This document shows positions 35,844-45,454 of a DNA stretch of 64,000 bases, in pieces. A model generated the notes under the pieces. That model was not told the DNA's origin and did not search any database. It was given only the letters and a program-made list of their open reading frames with translations. The position numbers and the translations under genes are program-made. Where the stretch lies: positions 1 through 64,000 of the forward strand of contig JAPLTX010000059.1 of the NCBI GenBank assembly GCA_026397915.1, given 5' to 3'. This stretch comes from Verrucomicrobiota bacterium. GTDB lineage: Bacteria > Verrucomicrobiota > Verrucomicrobiia > CAIQCK01. Position 1 is the stretch's first letter, and every line of letters begins with the position of its first letter.

Positions 35844-38060
35844 ATGAGCAACGAACGTCTCGTCACACTGATGCTGGCCGCAACGATCTGGTCCGGCCTC
35901 TTCCTGCCAAACACGACATCGGCTGCCGAGGTGTTTGTCGAGCCAACCGGCAACGATAGTAACCCCGGCACGAAAGCGAAGCCGTTCGCCACACTGGAGC
36001 GAGCGCGGGATGCGGCACGTCAGATCCGCGACGCGACGCCGGAAGCCGCGATCCGGATTGTGATGCGCGGTGGCGCGTATCGCATCGGCCGGACGATTGT
36101 GTTCGACCTCCGGGACAACGCCATCGGCAAGGCAACCACGGAGATCGTGGCCGCGCCAAACGAACACCCCATCCTCAGCGGTGCCGTTCCACTGCCGGGC
36201 GGTTGGAAAAAGGCGCCGACGAACCTGACTCGTTTGCCGGAGAAGGCGCGTGGCCGGGTGTGGGAGGCCGATGTGCCGCAGGACTGGCCGATGTGCCGCG
36301 CGTTGTTCCAAGGTGATGCCATCCTGCCGCGGGCGCGCACGCGGGGCTTCCAACAACTCAAAGCCCCGCCTGCGGACGGCCACGCCATTGATCAGCACCA
36401 CCTCTGCCTGCCGGCGGACGTGGTGCGGGGCGTCGCGGATTTCGCGGGGGCGGAGATGGTCGTCGTGCCGGTGTTTCCGTGGGTGATGAACATCCTGCCG
36501 ATGACTGAGGTGGACCGGGCCACAGGGCTGGTGCGAACAGCGGTGCCGGCGACTTACCTGCTGAGGCCGCCGAACTTCGCCAATTTCCCAGACGGCTCCG
36601 TCTGGATCAAGAACGTGCTGGAGGCGCTCGATGAACCGGGTGAGTGGGTCTTTGATGCCAAGGCGCGCAAGCTCTACCTCTGGCCCAAGGACGGCAGGAA
36701 ACCTGGCGACGACGTTGTCGCACCACGCTTGACCGAGTTGATCCGTGTCGAGGGGAAGACGGATTACGACGGCCCGGCCGACACGCCGGTTCGTGGGCTG
36801 GTCTTTCGCGGCCTCACCTTCACGCAAAGCGACCGCCGGCCGTGGGAGGCGGGCAAGACCGGATGGGGCTTGCAGCATGACTGGGAAATGTTCGACCGCC
36901 CGACAGCCATGCTGCGGTTCCGCGGCGCCGAATCGTGCCGCGTGGAAGATTGCCGGTTTGTGAACAGCGGGTCTGCCGGCGTCCGTCTCGATCTGCATTG
37001 CCAACAGATCGAGATCCGCCGGTGCGAACTGGCGAACCTCGGCGGCGCGGGAGTGCTGCTGGCCGGTTACGGATTGGGAACGAAGAACGTCAACCACCAC
37101 AACGCAGTCACCGACTGCCACGTTCATCATGTCGGGCGGTTGCTCTGGCACTCCGCGGGCATCTGGGCCTGGCAGAGCGGCCACAATCGCATCGAACACA
37201 ACCACGTCCACCACACACCCTATACGGCGATTCTGGTTACCGGCCGGACGATCCTCGACCGCAAAGGCCAAGGCGAGTGCAGCCGCACCATCCGGTGGGC
37301 CGAGGTGGACCGGGTGCTGGGCAAGCAGCCGCCCTCGTGGCACAGCCGCGAACCGTTGATGCACGGGCGGGAGAACGTCATTGCGCAGAACGACCTTCAT
37401 CACTGCATGGAGACCATGGGCGACGGCAACGCCATCTACGTTTCCGGCACCGGCAAGGACAACCGCGTGGTGAACAACTTCATCCACGACATCCCGGCGC
37501 AAAACATCAACGGTAGCATCCGTTGCGACGACGATCAGCACGCCACTGTGATCGAGAACAACGTTATCACTCGCGTCTGTGGCGAAGGTGTCATCTGGAA
37601 GGGCAACAACACGATCCGCAACAACATCCTCTACGATATCCGCGATCAGACGCCGGACGGCAAACCCTGTGTCCATAAGCGTGGCTGTCTGGTGATGCCT
37701 TACGGCCCGGTGGACGGCTCCATCGTGCAGCGCAACATCGTCGTCTCGCGAAATCCGGGCCAGTCATTGCTGTTCGAGAGAACTGTGCCCGCGCCGAAGA
37801 GTCGGAGGGACCTCACACCCGCCATGCTGCGAACCTGCAAGGCCGACGGTAACCTTTACTTCAATACCGCCGAACCTGGTTGGGGCCAGAAACACCTCGA
37901 CGCTCAGCGCCGCTTTGGCATCGAACAACACAGCCTCGAAGCCGACCCGCAGTTCATGGATCCCGCGAAGGATGACTTTCGTCTGAAGCCGGATTCCCCG
38001 GCGCGGAAGCTCGGTTTCGAGCCGATTGACCTTTCCAAAGTCGGCCCGCGAAAACATTGA
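35844..38060 (+). CDS. secreted right-handed beta-helix protein, paralogue 1
   Basis: The 738-residue protein has a signal peptide (LAATIWSGLFLPNTTSAAE) and the family's opening EVFVEPTGNDSNPGTKAKP, then FATLERARDAARQ and RGGAYRIG. The middle has a conserved EPGEWVFDAKARKLYLWP block, then parallel beta-helix turns rich in Asn and His (NHHNAVTDCHVHHVG, HNRIEHNHVHHTPYTAI). The end carries DDFRLKPDSPARKLGFEPI. Such proteins are pectate-lyase-like or glycosidase-like polysaccharide-active enzymes (Beta_helix families); no catalytic residue can be named. It lacks the 7-bp repeat found in paralogues 2, 4 and 5 at the same site. It is the first gene of the operon opposite AraC. Confidence 0.78.
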   Translation: MSNERLVTLMLAATIWSGLFLPNTTSAAEVFVEPTGNDSNPGTKAKPFATLERARDAARQIRDATPEAAIRIVMRGGAYRIGRTIVFDLRDNAIGKATTEIVAAPNEHPILSGAVPLPGGWKKAPTNLTRLPEKARGRVWEADVPQDWPMCRALFQGDAILPRARTRGFQQLKAPPADGHAIDQHHLCLPADVVRGVADFAGAEMVVVPVFPWVMNILPMTEVDRATGLVRTAVPATYLLRPPNFANFPDGSVWIKNVLEALDEPGEWVFDAKARKLYLWPKDGRKPGDDVVAPRLTELIRVEGKTDYDGPADTPVRGLVFRGLTFTQSDRRPWEAGKTGWGLQHDWEMFDRPTAMLRFRGAESCRVEDCRFVNSGSAGVRLDLHCQQIEIRRCELANLGGAGVLLAGYGLGTKNVNHHNAVTDCHVHHVGRLLWHSAGIWAWQSGHNRIEHNHVHHTPYTAILVTGRTILDRKGQGECSRTIRWAEVDRVLGKQPPSWHSREPLMHGRENVIAQNDLHHCMETMGDGNAIYVSGTGKDNRVVNNFIHDIPAQNINGSIRCDDDQHATVIENNVITRVCGEGVIWKGNNTIRNNILYDIRDQTPDGKPCVHKRGCLVMPYGPVDGSIVQRNIVVSRNPGQSLLFERTVPAPKSRRDLTPAMLRTCKADGNLYFNTAEPGWGQKHLDAQRRFGIEQHSLEADPQFMDPAKDDFRLKPDSPARKLGFEPIDLSKVGPRKH

Positions 38061-38078
38061 TCGGGAGAGGAACAGAAC

Positions 38079-40748
38079 ATGAAAACCGACATTGGATTCC
38101 TCCGGCAATTTGTTGTCGCAGCCGCCTCCATTCAGTTCGCAGCCGCTGCCGACTTTTTCGTCGCACCCATTGGCGACGATACCAATCCCGGCACGAAGGC
38201 GAAGCCGTTCGCGACGTTGGAGCGGGCGCGGGAGGCAGTTCGCCAATCCAGAATCCAAAATCCAAAATCCGGAATAGAAGTGCTTGTCCGCGGCGGGACG
38301 TATGAGTTACGGCAGACGTTCAAGCTCGACGCGGCCGATTCTGGCACCACGCAAGCCCCGGTAATCTGGCGGGCGTATCGGAACGAAAAACCGGTTTTGG
38401 TCGGCGGCGAGAAGATCACAGGGTTTGTGCCGCATGAGGAGCGCATCTTGAAGGCGGATGTCCGGGCGCTCGGTTTCACGAACCAGATTCGGCAGCTTTT
38501 CTTCGACGGTCGGCGGCAGGAACTGGCGCGCTATCCAAACCTCGACCCGTCAAATCCATTCACCAGCGGCTGGACGTTCACGGACAAGGAGCCGGTCAAG
38601 ACGGAAAAACTGAAGCGCACGCTGCGTTTTGCCGACGCCGACGCTCGAACGTGGACGCGGCCGACCGACGGTGAGGTCTGCGTTTTTCCAACCCACGAGT
38701 GGTGGAACAACATCTGGCCAATCGCAGCCGTGAACCGTGCGGAACGTTTGATCACTTTGCGGCGCGATTGTTCTTACGAGATTTCGCCCGGCGACCGCTA
38801 TTTCGTGCGCGGCTTGTTGGAGGAACTCGACGCGCCGGGCGAGTGGTATCTGGATCGCGAGGAAGGGACGCTCTACTTCTGGCCGCCGACCAAGCTAGAC
38901 AATCGGGAAGTTTACGCCCCACGGTTGAGGAACATCCTCGAACTCGGCCCCGGCGTGGCGCACGTGACGTTTCGCGGGTTCACCTTCGAGGTCTGCGATG
39001 GCACCGCCATTGCCCTCAGCAATACGACCAATTGTCTTATCGCGGGCTGCACCATCCGCAACGTCGGTGACTACAACAGCAGCGGCATCAGTGTGACCGG
39101 CGGCACGCGCAACGGCGTCGTTGGCTGCGACATTTCCGACACCGGCAGCCACGGCATCAGCCTCAGCGGTGGCGACGAGAAGACGCTCGCGCCCGCCGGC
39201 AATTATGCGGAAAACAACCACATTACCCGCACCGGCGCGTTCCACAAACAGGGCTGCGGCATCGTCGTCAGCGGCACCGGCAATCGCGTCGCACGCAACT
39301 GGCTCCACCATCTGCCGCGTTTCGGTGTCATGGCCACCGGCCAGAAGCACATCATCGAGTTGAACCGCATCCATCACGTCAGCTTGGAGACGATGGATAC
39401 CGCAGCGATCTATGTGATGTCACTGAACTGGCTTTCCGCGCACGGCACGATCATCCGCAACAACTTCATCCACGACGTCATCGGCCGCAGCGGCAAGGCC
39501 GGCAAATGGCTCGCGCCGTATTTCGCGTGGGGCATCTATCTAGACTGGACTGCGATGGGCGTCACCGTCACCGGCAACGTCGTCGTTCGCTGCCCGCGCG
39601 CCGCTATCCATCTCCACGACGGGCGCGACAACGTCGTCGAGAACAACATCCTGGTCGAGTGCGGCACCGGCCGCAGCGAACACGGCCCGACCAGCCAGAT
39701 CGAGTTCAACGGTTGGGAGATCACCACCGGCTACTGGACGCGGGAGATTGCCAATTGGAGCCGCCAATACGACTCGGTCGCGAATCTGCCCGCGTGGCGC
39801 AACGTTGCCAGCCTGCGCGATCCGCGCACCGTCTCGCTACCCGACGGGCGCACGATGCGGCGCAATGTCGTCTGCCGAAACATCCTCTGCTGGCGCGACC
39901 CGCAGCCACAAGCGTTTCAATTCCGAAACGTGTCGTTTGAGCACAATCACTCCGATTCCAACCTCATCTGGCACTGCGGCCAGCCGCTCAAGACTGGCCA
40001 GTTCAAGCTCAAGTCCGTCGCCGGCCCGAACATCGCACCGCCGAACGCTGACTTTGAGCAAGGCTCCGCTGGCAAGTTGCCGGAACGTTGGACATGGCAC
40101 ATCCGTCCGAGCACCAACGACCATGCGACGCTCTGCGCCGACTCGCCGCATGGCGGGCGTGGTTGCCTGCACATCACCAGCCAACCCGATCCCGCCAACA
40201 AGGACAAGGAATCGTGGGCTCGTATCCCAAGCGTGAAGAGCGTCGAGGTTCCTGTCCAGCCCGGCCAGGTCTATCGCCTCAGCGCATGGCTGCGCGCCGA
40301 CCGGCCGAACACGCGCGTCGAACTCGGCCTGCAAAGCTACCGGTCCAACACCTACAGTTGGCAGTCCGTGAATACCGTCAGCGTCGGCACCGACTGGTCG
40401 CAGCACGAATTGGTGACCCGTTTCCCTGCGCAGCCGCCGGAGATGAAGAGTTGCTACGTTCGGTTTCGCCTGCCTGACGGCGACGGCGCCGCCTGCGTGG
40501 ACGACGTGGAGTTGCACGCCGCCGAGCTGATGGATGAATGGGCCGCGTGGCAGGCGCTCGGCATGGACCGCCACTCGCTCATCGCCGAGCCACGCTTCGT
40601 CAACGCCGCGAACAACGACTACCGCCTCAAGTCCGATTCGCCCGCCTTCAAGTTCGGTTTCCGGCGCATTCCCGTCGAGAGAATGGGCTGCTACCGCGAC
40701 GACCTGCGTGCGAGTTGGCCTGTCGAGAAGAAGAAAGAAGCACGATGA
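38079..40748 (+). CDS. secreted right-handed beta-helix protein with inserted carbohydrate-binding-like domain, paralogue 2
   Basis: The 889-residue protein begins with a signal peptide and ADFFVAPIGDDTNPGTKAKP, then FATLERAREAVRQ. A repeat-encoded stretch (SRIQNPKSGIE) leads into VLVRGGTYEL. It has APGEWYLDREEGTLYFWPP near residue 247, an Asn/Gly-rich beta-helix, and the terminal NDYRLKSDSPAFKFGFRRIP. Unlike its paralogues it has an extra domain at about residues 648-814, beginning NADFEQGSAGKLPERWTW with RLSAWLRADRPN in the middle and DDVELH at the end, a CBM4/9-like pattern. The domain is inserted just before the shared C-terminal block. Its stop overlaps the next start by 4 bp. Confidence 0.78.
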   Translation: MKTDIGFLRQFVVAAASIQFAAAADFFVAPIGDDTNPGTKAKPFATLERAREAVRQSRIQNPKSGIEVLVRGGTYELRQTFKLDAADSGTTQAPVIWRAYRNEKPVLVGGEKITGFVPHEERILKADVRALGFTNQIRQLFFDGRRQELARYPNLDPSNPFTSGWTFTDKEPVKTEKLKRTLRFADADARTWTRPTDGEVCVFPTHEWWNNIWPIAAVNRAERLITLRRDCSYEISPGDRYFVRGLLEELDAPGEWYLDREEGTLYFWPPTKLDNREVYAPRLRNILELGPGVAHVTFRGFTFEVCDGTAIALSNTTNCLIAGCTIRNVGDYNSSGISVTGGTRNGVVGCDISDTGSHGISLSGGDEKTLAPAGNYAENNHITRTGAFHKQGCGIVVSGTGNRVARNWLHHLPRFGVMATGQKHIIELNRIHHVSLETMDTAAIYVMSLNWLSAHGTIIRNNFIHDVIGRSGKAGKWLAPYFAWGIYLDWTAMGVTVTGNVVVRCPRAAIHLHDGRDNVVENNILVECGTGRSEHGPTSQIEFNGWEITTGYWTREIANWSRQYDSVANLPAWRNVASLRDPRTVSLPDGRTMRRNVVCRNILCWRDPQPQAFQFRNVSFEHNHSDSNLIWHCGQPLKTGQFKLKSVAGPNIAPPNADFEQGSAGKLPERWTWHIRPSTNDHATLCADSPHGGRGCLHITSQPDPANKDKESWARIPSVKSVEVPVQPGQVYRLSAWLRADRPNTRVELGLQSYRSNTYSWQSVNTVSVGTDWSQHELVTRFPAQPPEMKSCYVRFRLPDGDGAACVDDVELHAAELMDEWAAWQALGMDRHSLIAEPRFVNAANNDYRLKSDSPAFKFGFRRIPVERMGCYRDDLRASWPVEKKKEAR
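38245..38272 (+). repeat. in-frame 7-bp tandem repeat, four units (AATCCAA type)
   Basis: Units AATCCAG, AATCCAA, AATCCAA and AATCCGG lie inside the coding sequence of beta-helix paralogue 2, with a degenerate AATAGAA after them. They encode the QNPKSG stretch between the conserved ARxAxRQ and VLVRGGTY motifs, the same site as the arrays at 61537 and 63656. Confidence 0.92.
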
Positions 40749-42532
40749 CCCCGCCAACGACTTCCATCACGCGCCGGCATTTTCTCGCTACACTTGGCGC
40801 CAGCGCTTCCGCTGCAGGCTCGTTACCATTGTTCGCTGCAAGCGCCGGGAGTATCGCATGGCAGCGTGACGCGAAGACGCGCTTGTTCGTCGGCGTTTCG
40901 ACCGATGGCACACCGTTGGTTGCCCAGACCGAACCGGGTCTGCTGTCGGCTTCCTGCCGCATCGTGGGTGAAGTCGCTGGCGCCGGCCCGTTGCGCATGA
41001 CAGTAACGCACCGCCTTCGCGACAGCGGCGTTGGACAGGGCGAGGACGTGTTGGAGGCAACGCTGACAGTGCGCAACACGTCGGATCGCCCACAGTGTGT
41101 CGAGATCGAGTTCGCTACGTCAGCGCGACCGTCGCCGCGCGTCGAGGAACAGCACATCTATGTGCCGCTCAGCGCAGCGGGATTGTTCGGCGACGGCCGG
41201 TTTGCCGCGCTCGGCGTGAAGAACTTCCTCAAGGACTGCAACCATCCTGTCGGCGCGAACGATTTCGCTGCTCACTACCTCGAACCGATGGCGAGTTGTC
41301 GGGCGGAACGCGAAACGCGGGCGTTGCTGCTCGCGCCGGTGGTGGATGTGTTCGATTCGCAAAGGCCATGGCGTGTGGCGATCTTCACGCCGTCGGACCA
41401 GCCGATGCGATTCAGCAGCAACGGCGGCATCTGGCGCGCGGGCAGGCAGGTTTTGGTGGCGGCCGGCGGCAGGTTTACGCAGCGTTGCTGGCTGATGCTG
41501 CACCAAGGCGACGCGGCCGTCGCGTGGAAGGCGTTCCATCGCTTCGGCCATCGCGAGGAGTTCGCCGTGCCGGGTTGGGCGCGCGAGTTCAAGGTCCACT
41601 ACTACGATTTCCTTTCGTCGGCGCAGGGCGAGAAAGGGCGGCGCGGCGACGGTTACGAAAGCGACCAGCCGCGGTTTCGCGAGTTCCACGTCGGTTTGGC
41701 AACGCAACACGGTTACTACCCGGCGCTCGGCGATTACATCCATCCCGACCGCAAGACGTGGCGGGCGATGCGCGGCGACAAACAGAGCGCGGCAGAGATG
41801 TCGTTCGAGAAAATGCGCGCCCGGATCAAGTCCACCCGTGCAGCTGGGGCGAAAGCCGGCGTTTATCTGCATCCGGTGCTGTTCGACGACGCGACGCCGT
41901 TCTTTCAGAAGATGCGCAACAGCGTGCTGGTGGACTCGACGGGCAAACTCGTGCCGTTCCCATGGAAAGGCCCCGACACCGTCGGCAACAACTGGCGCGC
42001 GTCGCTCGCCTCACCGCAGTGGCGCGAGCACCTGCTCCAGCAGGCGCAGTGGATCATGGACATCCTGAAGCCCGACGCCATCGTGATGGACGAGACCTTC
42101 GCGGGCCTCGGTTACGACCATCATCCCGACCACGCCGGCCCGACCTCGACCGCGGCGATCGACTTTTACCGCAAGCTCCGCGCGCTGGTGCGCAGCTTCG
42201 GTATGGACAAGGCGTTCTTCACCAGCGACTGCTCGATGTCGCCGTTTGTGCTCTGGGCCGACGGCGAGTGCGGCGACCACGCCTATCCCGGCCTGCTCGG
42301 CCATCCGCTCTACACGCAGGAACCGGTGCGTTATCTCGCCGCGCTCGGCGGCAAGCCGTGGCGTCCGTGCGCGTGGCATTTCCAGCACATGTGGCCGGCG
42401 CAAATGAAACTCGCCCGCCAAGTCGGCGCGGGCGTCGGCGTCTCCAACGGCTGGATTGAATACACCGGCCTGACGCGCCTGCCCGGTGATGTGAAGACGA
42501 AGATGCTCGCGGACATCGTGACGTTGTCTTGA
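40745..42532 (+). CDS. Tat-exported TIM-barrel protein, probable glycoside hydrolase
   Basis: The 595-residue protein begins with a twin-arginine signal, TTSITRRHFLATLGASASAA. A beta-sandwich N-terminal part (about residues 45-270) is followed by a barrel-like part with GREFKVHYYDF-like and HVGLATQHGYYPALGDY segments. DAIVMDETFAGLGYD near residue 450 and FFTSDCSMSPFVLWADGECGDH near 495 hold plausible catalytic acids, and the layout resembles GH31/GH36-type alpha-glycosidases. I cannot name the family or the catalytic pair. It overlaps the preceding beta-helix gene by 4 bp and lies 14 bp before the fucosidase gene. Confidence 0.6.
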   Translation: MTPPTTSITRRHFLATLGASASAAGSLPLFAASAGSIAWQRDAKTRLFVGVSTDGTPLVAQTEPGLLSASCRIVGEVAGAGPLRMTVTHRLRDSGVGQGEDVLEATLTVRNTSDRPQCVEIEFATSARPSPRVEEQHIYVPLSAAGLFGDGRFAALGVKNFLKDCNHPVGANDFAAHYLEPMASCRAERETRALLLAPVVDVFDSQRPWRVAIFTPSDQPMRFSSNGGIWRAGRQVLVAAGGRFTQRCWLMLHQGDAAVAWKAFHRFGHREEFAVPGWAREFKVHYYDFLSSAQGEKGRRGDGYESDQPRFREFHVGLATQHGYYPALGDYIHPDRKTWRAMRGDKQSAAEMSFEKMRARIKSTRAAGAKAGVYLHPVLFDDATPFFQKMRNSVLVDSTGKLVPFPWKGPDTVGNNWRASLASPQWREHLLQQAQWIMDILKPDAIVMDETFAGLGYDHHPDHAGPTSTAAIDFYRKLRALVRSFGMDKAFFTSDCSMSPFVLWADGECGDHAYPGLLGHPLYTQEPVRYLAALGGKPWRPCAWHFQHMWPAQMKLARQVGAGVGVSNGWIEYTGLTRLPGDVKTKMLADIVTLS

Positions 42533-42546
42533 AAAGGAATGACTGC

Positions 42547-44211
42547 ATGAAACACCTCTTCCTCACTCTTACCACCCTGCTGCTGGCGCCGCTGGCGGTG
42601 CTCCACGCTGCGGGCGACAAGCTGGCCCGACCGACACCGGAACAGGTCGTCTGGCAGGACATGGAACTTGAGATGTTTATCCACTTCGCGCCCTCGACCT
42701 GGCAAAACACGCAGCACGACAATCTCACCACGCCGTTGTCGGCGATCAACCCGCAACAGCTCGACACCGAGCAATGGGCCGATGTTGCCGTCGCAATGGG
42801 CGCGCGGCAGATCGTGTTCGTCGCCAAGCACGTCGGCGGGTTTTGTTGGTGGCAGACCGACACGACCGATTACGGCGTCAAGAACACGCCGTGGCGCGAC
42901 GGCAAAGGCGATGTGATGAGGGACCTCGCCGCGTCCTGCCGCAAGCGCGGTCTCAAATTGGGCGTTTATCTGAGTCCCGCCGACGGCAAACACAACGTCG
43001 GCGTTGGCGGTCGCGCCAAGGTGCCGGCTGAGCAGGAGAACTACAACCGGATTTATCGCCAACAGCTCACCGAATTGCTCTCGCGCTACGGCGAAATGGC
43101 CGAGGTCTGGTTCGACGGCAGCAACATCGTTCCCGTCGCAGACATCCTCCAGAAATACGCGCCGCGCGCGATGATCTTCCAAGGCCCACAAGCGACCATC
43201 ACCTGGATCGGCAACGAAGAAGGCGTGGCGCGTTACCCGACTTGGAACGCGATGCCCGCAGAGAAGGCCCGCTCCGGGGTGTCCACCGGCTACGACAGCG
43301 ATCCCGACGGCGATGCGTGGCTGCCCAGCGAGTGCGACGCGCGAATCCGGGCCGATTGGTTTTGGAGCACCAAGAACGCCGCAACGCTCAAGTCGGTCGA
43401 GCAGTTGATAAGCATGTATTACCGCTCCGTCGGCCACGGCGCGGTGTTGTTGTTGAATCACACGCCCGACACCACCGGTCGCATTCCCGAAGCCGACGCC
43501 CAGCGCGCGGCGGAGTTCAGTGCGGAAATCCAACGCCGTTTTGGCAAGAGCCTCGCCGAGACCATCGGCCGCGGCAACGTTGTCGAGCTTGATCTCGGCA
43601 AACCGACCCGGCTCGATCACGTCATCACCGCCGAGGATATTGCCGAAGGCGAACGCGTTCGCGAATACGTCCTCGAAGGTTTCGCCGCCGGCGCGTGGCG
43701 CCAGCTTTGCGAAGGCACGGCGATCGGTCACAAGAAGATTGACCGGTTCCCGCCCGTGGAAGTGTCAAAGCTGCGACTGCGGGTGATGCGCGCCGCCGCC
43801 GAGCCACGAATCCGGCGGATGGCGGCATTCTCGGTGTGGGGCGAGCGCATGCCGTCCGAGAACATCGCTGAGATGTCCGCCATCACTCACACGCTTTGGC
43901 ACTGGTCTGCCGACGCCGTCCAGCCGCAGTGGACGACCATGAAGATTCCGCTGACGTCGTTCTGCAAAGACGCCGGCGTTTACGTGTTCGAGTTCGCCCG
44001 CACCGCCGGTAAGGACTTGGAGGTCCAATCGGTGAACCTCGTCTCGTGCGGCCAGAAGCTCGACAAGTTCGTTGTGCGCCGGCTCGTGCGGGGCGTGCCG
44101 CAATATCATATCACCATCACCGAAGAAGGCGTGGTGCACGAATTGGAGATCGTCGTCCGCATCCCCGAACCCACTTCCCGGGGACAAGCCACCATCCACC
44201 GCCGCAAGTGA
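42547..44211 (+). CDS. secreted alpha-L-fucosidase, GH29
   Basis: The start at 42547 (MKHLFLTLTTLLLAPLAVLHA) has an AAGGA site upstream; a TTG frame 18 bp earlier is less likely. The 554-residue protein has the GH29 barrel with WQDMELEMFIHFAPSTWQN, ARQIVFVAKHVGGFCWWQT, VYLSPADGK and EVWFDGSN, whose Asp190 is the expected nucleophile. After about residue 330 a C-terminal beta-sandwich follows. GH29 enzymes release alpha-L-fucose from glycans outside or in the periplasm. The signal sequence is nearly identical at DNA level to that of the gene at 53217. Next to a rhamnose transporter it suggests a deoxyhexose-rich substrate. Confidence 0.9.
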   Translation: MKHLFLTLTTLLLAPLAVLHAAGDKLARPTPEQVVWQDMELEMFIHFAPSTWQNTQHDNLTTPLSAINPQQLDTEQWADVAVAMGARQIVFVAKHVGGFCWWQTDTTDYGVKNTPWRDGKGDVMRDLAASCRKRGLKLGVYLSPADGKHNVGVGGRAKVPAEQENYNRIYRQQLTELLSRYGEMAEVWFDGSNIVPVADILQKYAPRAMIFQGPQATITWIGNEEGVARYPTWNAMPAEKARSGVSTGYDSDPDGDAWLPSECDARIRADWFWSTKNAATLKSVEQLISMYYRSVGHGAVLLLNHTPDTTGRIPEADAQRAAEFSAEIQRRFGKSLAETIGRGNVVELDLGKPTRLDHVITAEDIAEGERVREYVLEGFAAGAWRQLCEGTAIGHKKIDRFPPVEVSKLRLRVMRAAAEPRIRRMAAFSVWGERMPSENIAEMSAITHTLWHWSADAVQPQWTTMKIPLTSFCKDAGVYVFEFARTAGKDLEVQSVNLVSCGQKLDKFVVRRLVRGVPQYHITITEEGVVHELEIVVRIPEPTSRGQATIHRRK

Positions 44212-44224
44212 AGGAGAACCAACT

Positions 44225-45427
44225 ATGGGCATGTTCGACATGACACTAAAAGTTGCCGACACCACGTCGCGCAAAGATAACACGCTGAAGAAACTCGACC
44301 GCATGAACAAGGCGTTGCGGCATCAGGAGCCGGATCGCGTGCCGATCAGTGACTGGTTCTGGGGCAGCTTCACGAAACGCTGGCGCGAGGAACTCGGCCT
44401 CGCGGCGGACGCGAATCCCTATTATTACTACGACCTCGACTGGATCGTCACCATTCCGAACATGGACCCGTGGATACGGCCGTTCGAGACGCTCAAGGAA
44501 ACGCCGGAGGAGGTCACGGTAAAGACCGGCTTCGGCGCGATTATGCACAAACATTTCTCCTACCCGATGCCGGAGATGCGTGCGTGGGAGACCGACTCGT
44601 TCGAGAAACTCCAGCGCGCCGAGTTCGACCCGCCGAACGACCGGCGTCGGTTCTTCAGCGCGGGCGACAACCAGATCGCTGGCGTCGGAGACGGCTTCCA
44701 GCGCAACTCCCCGCCGTGGATCGAGACGGTGAAGTCGCTTCGGCCGGATTTTCCCGTCTATGGCAGCATGATGGAGGTGAGCGAGTGCCTCACGCGGCTC
44801 GTCGGCCAAGAGAACATGATGATGTGGATGGGCGAGTATCCCGACGAGATGGGCGAGGTCATCAACCGCATCGGGGCGTTCTACCTGGCGATGGCGAAGG
44901 CCGAGATCGAGGCGGGCGCGGGTTTGCTCGACGGCTTTGTGGTCTGGGGCGACGTGGCCTACAAGAAATGCACGTTCATGTCGCCGGCCTACTGGCGGAA
45001 ATATTTCAAGCCGTGGGTGGCGCAGATGATCGCGCTGGCGCACGAGCACGGCCTGCCGACGATCTATCACGGCTGCGGCAACGTGAAGGCGATCTTCGAG
45101 GATTACATCGAGATCGGCCTCGACGCCTACAACCCGCTGGAGGTGAAGGCCGGCATGGACGCGGTGGAGTTGCGTCGCCAATATGGCCATCGCATCGGCT
45201 TCTGCGGCGGCTGCGACGTGCAGGCATGGGAGAGCGGCGACCGCGACGCGATCAAGCGCGAGGTGTTGCGCAAACTCAACGCAGCCAAAGGTGGTGGCCT
45301 CATCTTCCAGAGCGATCACTCCGTCACCAGCTCCGTCTCCGGCCAAGCCTACGATTACGTCGTGAAGCTCGTGCGTAAGTATGGCCGGTATCCGTTGAAC
45401 CTTGGCGAATTCGATGAGAGCATCTGA
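44225..45427 (+). CDS. uroporphyrinogen-decarboxylase-family protein, probably a methyltransferase-like member
   Basis: The ATG at 44225 has an AAGGAG nine bases before it and starts MGMFDMTLKVADTTS; upstream in-frame sequence lies inside the preceding gene. The 400-residue protein has the URO-D fold markers: ALRHQEPDRVPISDWFWGS near the N-terminus, a Met/Gly-rich middle (VWGDVAYKKCTFMSPAYWRKYFKPW), HGCGNVKAIFEDYIEIGLDAYNPLE and IGFCGGCDVQ, ending with GLIFQSDHSV. Classical HemE residues are not evident, so it is probably of the MtaA/CmuA-like group, which moves methyl groups via corrinoid or zinc. Such proteins recur near PVC sugar genes; here the link to O-methylated sugars is speculation. 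It is cytoplasmic. Confidence 0.85.
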   Translation: MGMFDMTLKVADTTSRKDNTLKKLDRMNKALRHQEPDRVPISDWFWGSFTKRWREELGLAADANPYYYYDLDWIVTIPNMDPWIRPFETLKETPEEVTVKTGFGAIMHKHFSYPMPEMRAWETDSFEKLQRAEFDPPNDRRRFFSAGDNQIAGVGDGFQRNSPPWIETVKSLRPDFPVYGSMMEVSECLTRLVGQENMMMWMGEYPDEMGEVINRIGAFYLAMAKAEIEAGAGLLDGFVVWGDVAYKKCTFMSPAYWRKYFKPWVAQMIALAHEHGLPTIYHGCGNVKAIFEDYIEIGLDAYNPLEVKAGMDAVELRRQYGHRIGFCGGCDVQAWESGDRDAIKREVLRKLNAAKGGGLIFQSDHSVTSSVSGQAYDYVVKLVRKYGRYPLNLGEFDESI

Positions 45428-45454
45428 GTAACAATGGAGTTTGGAAAATCGCCA

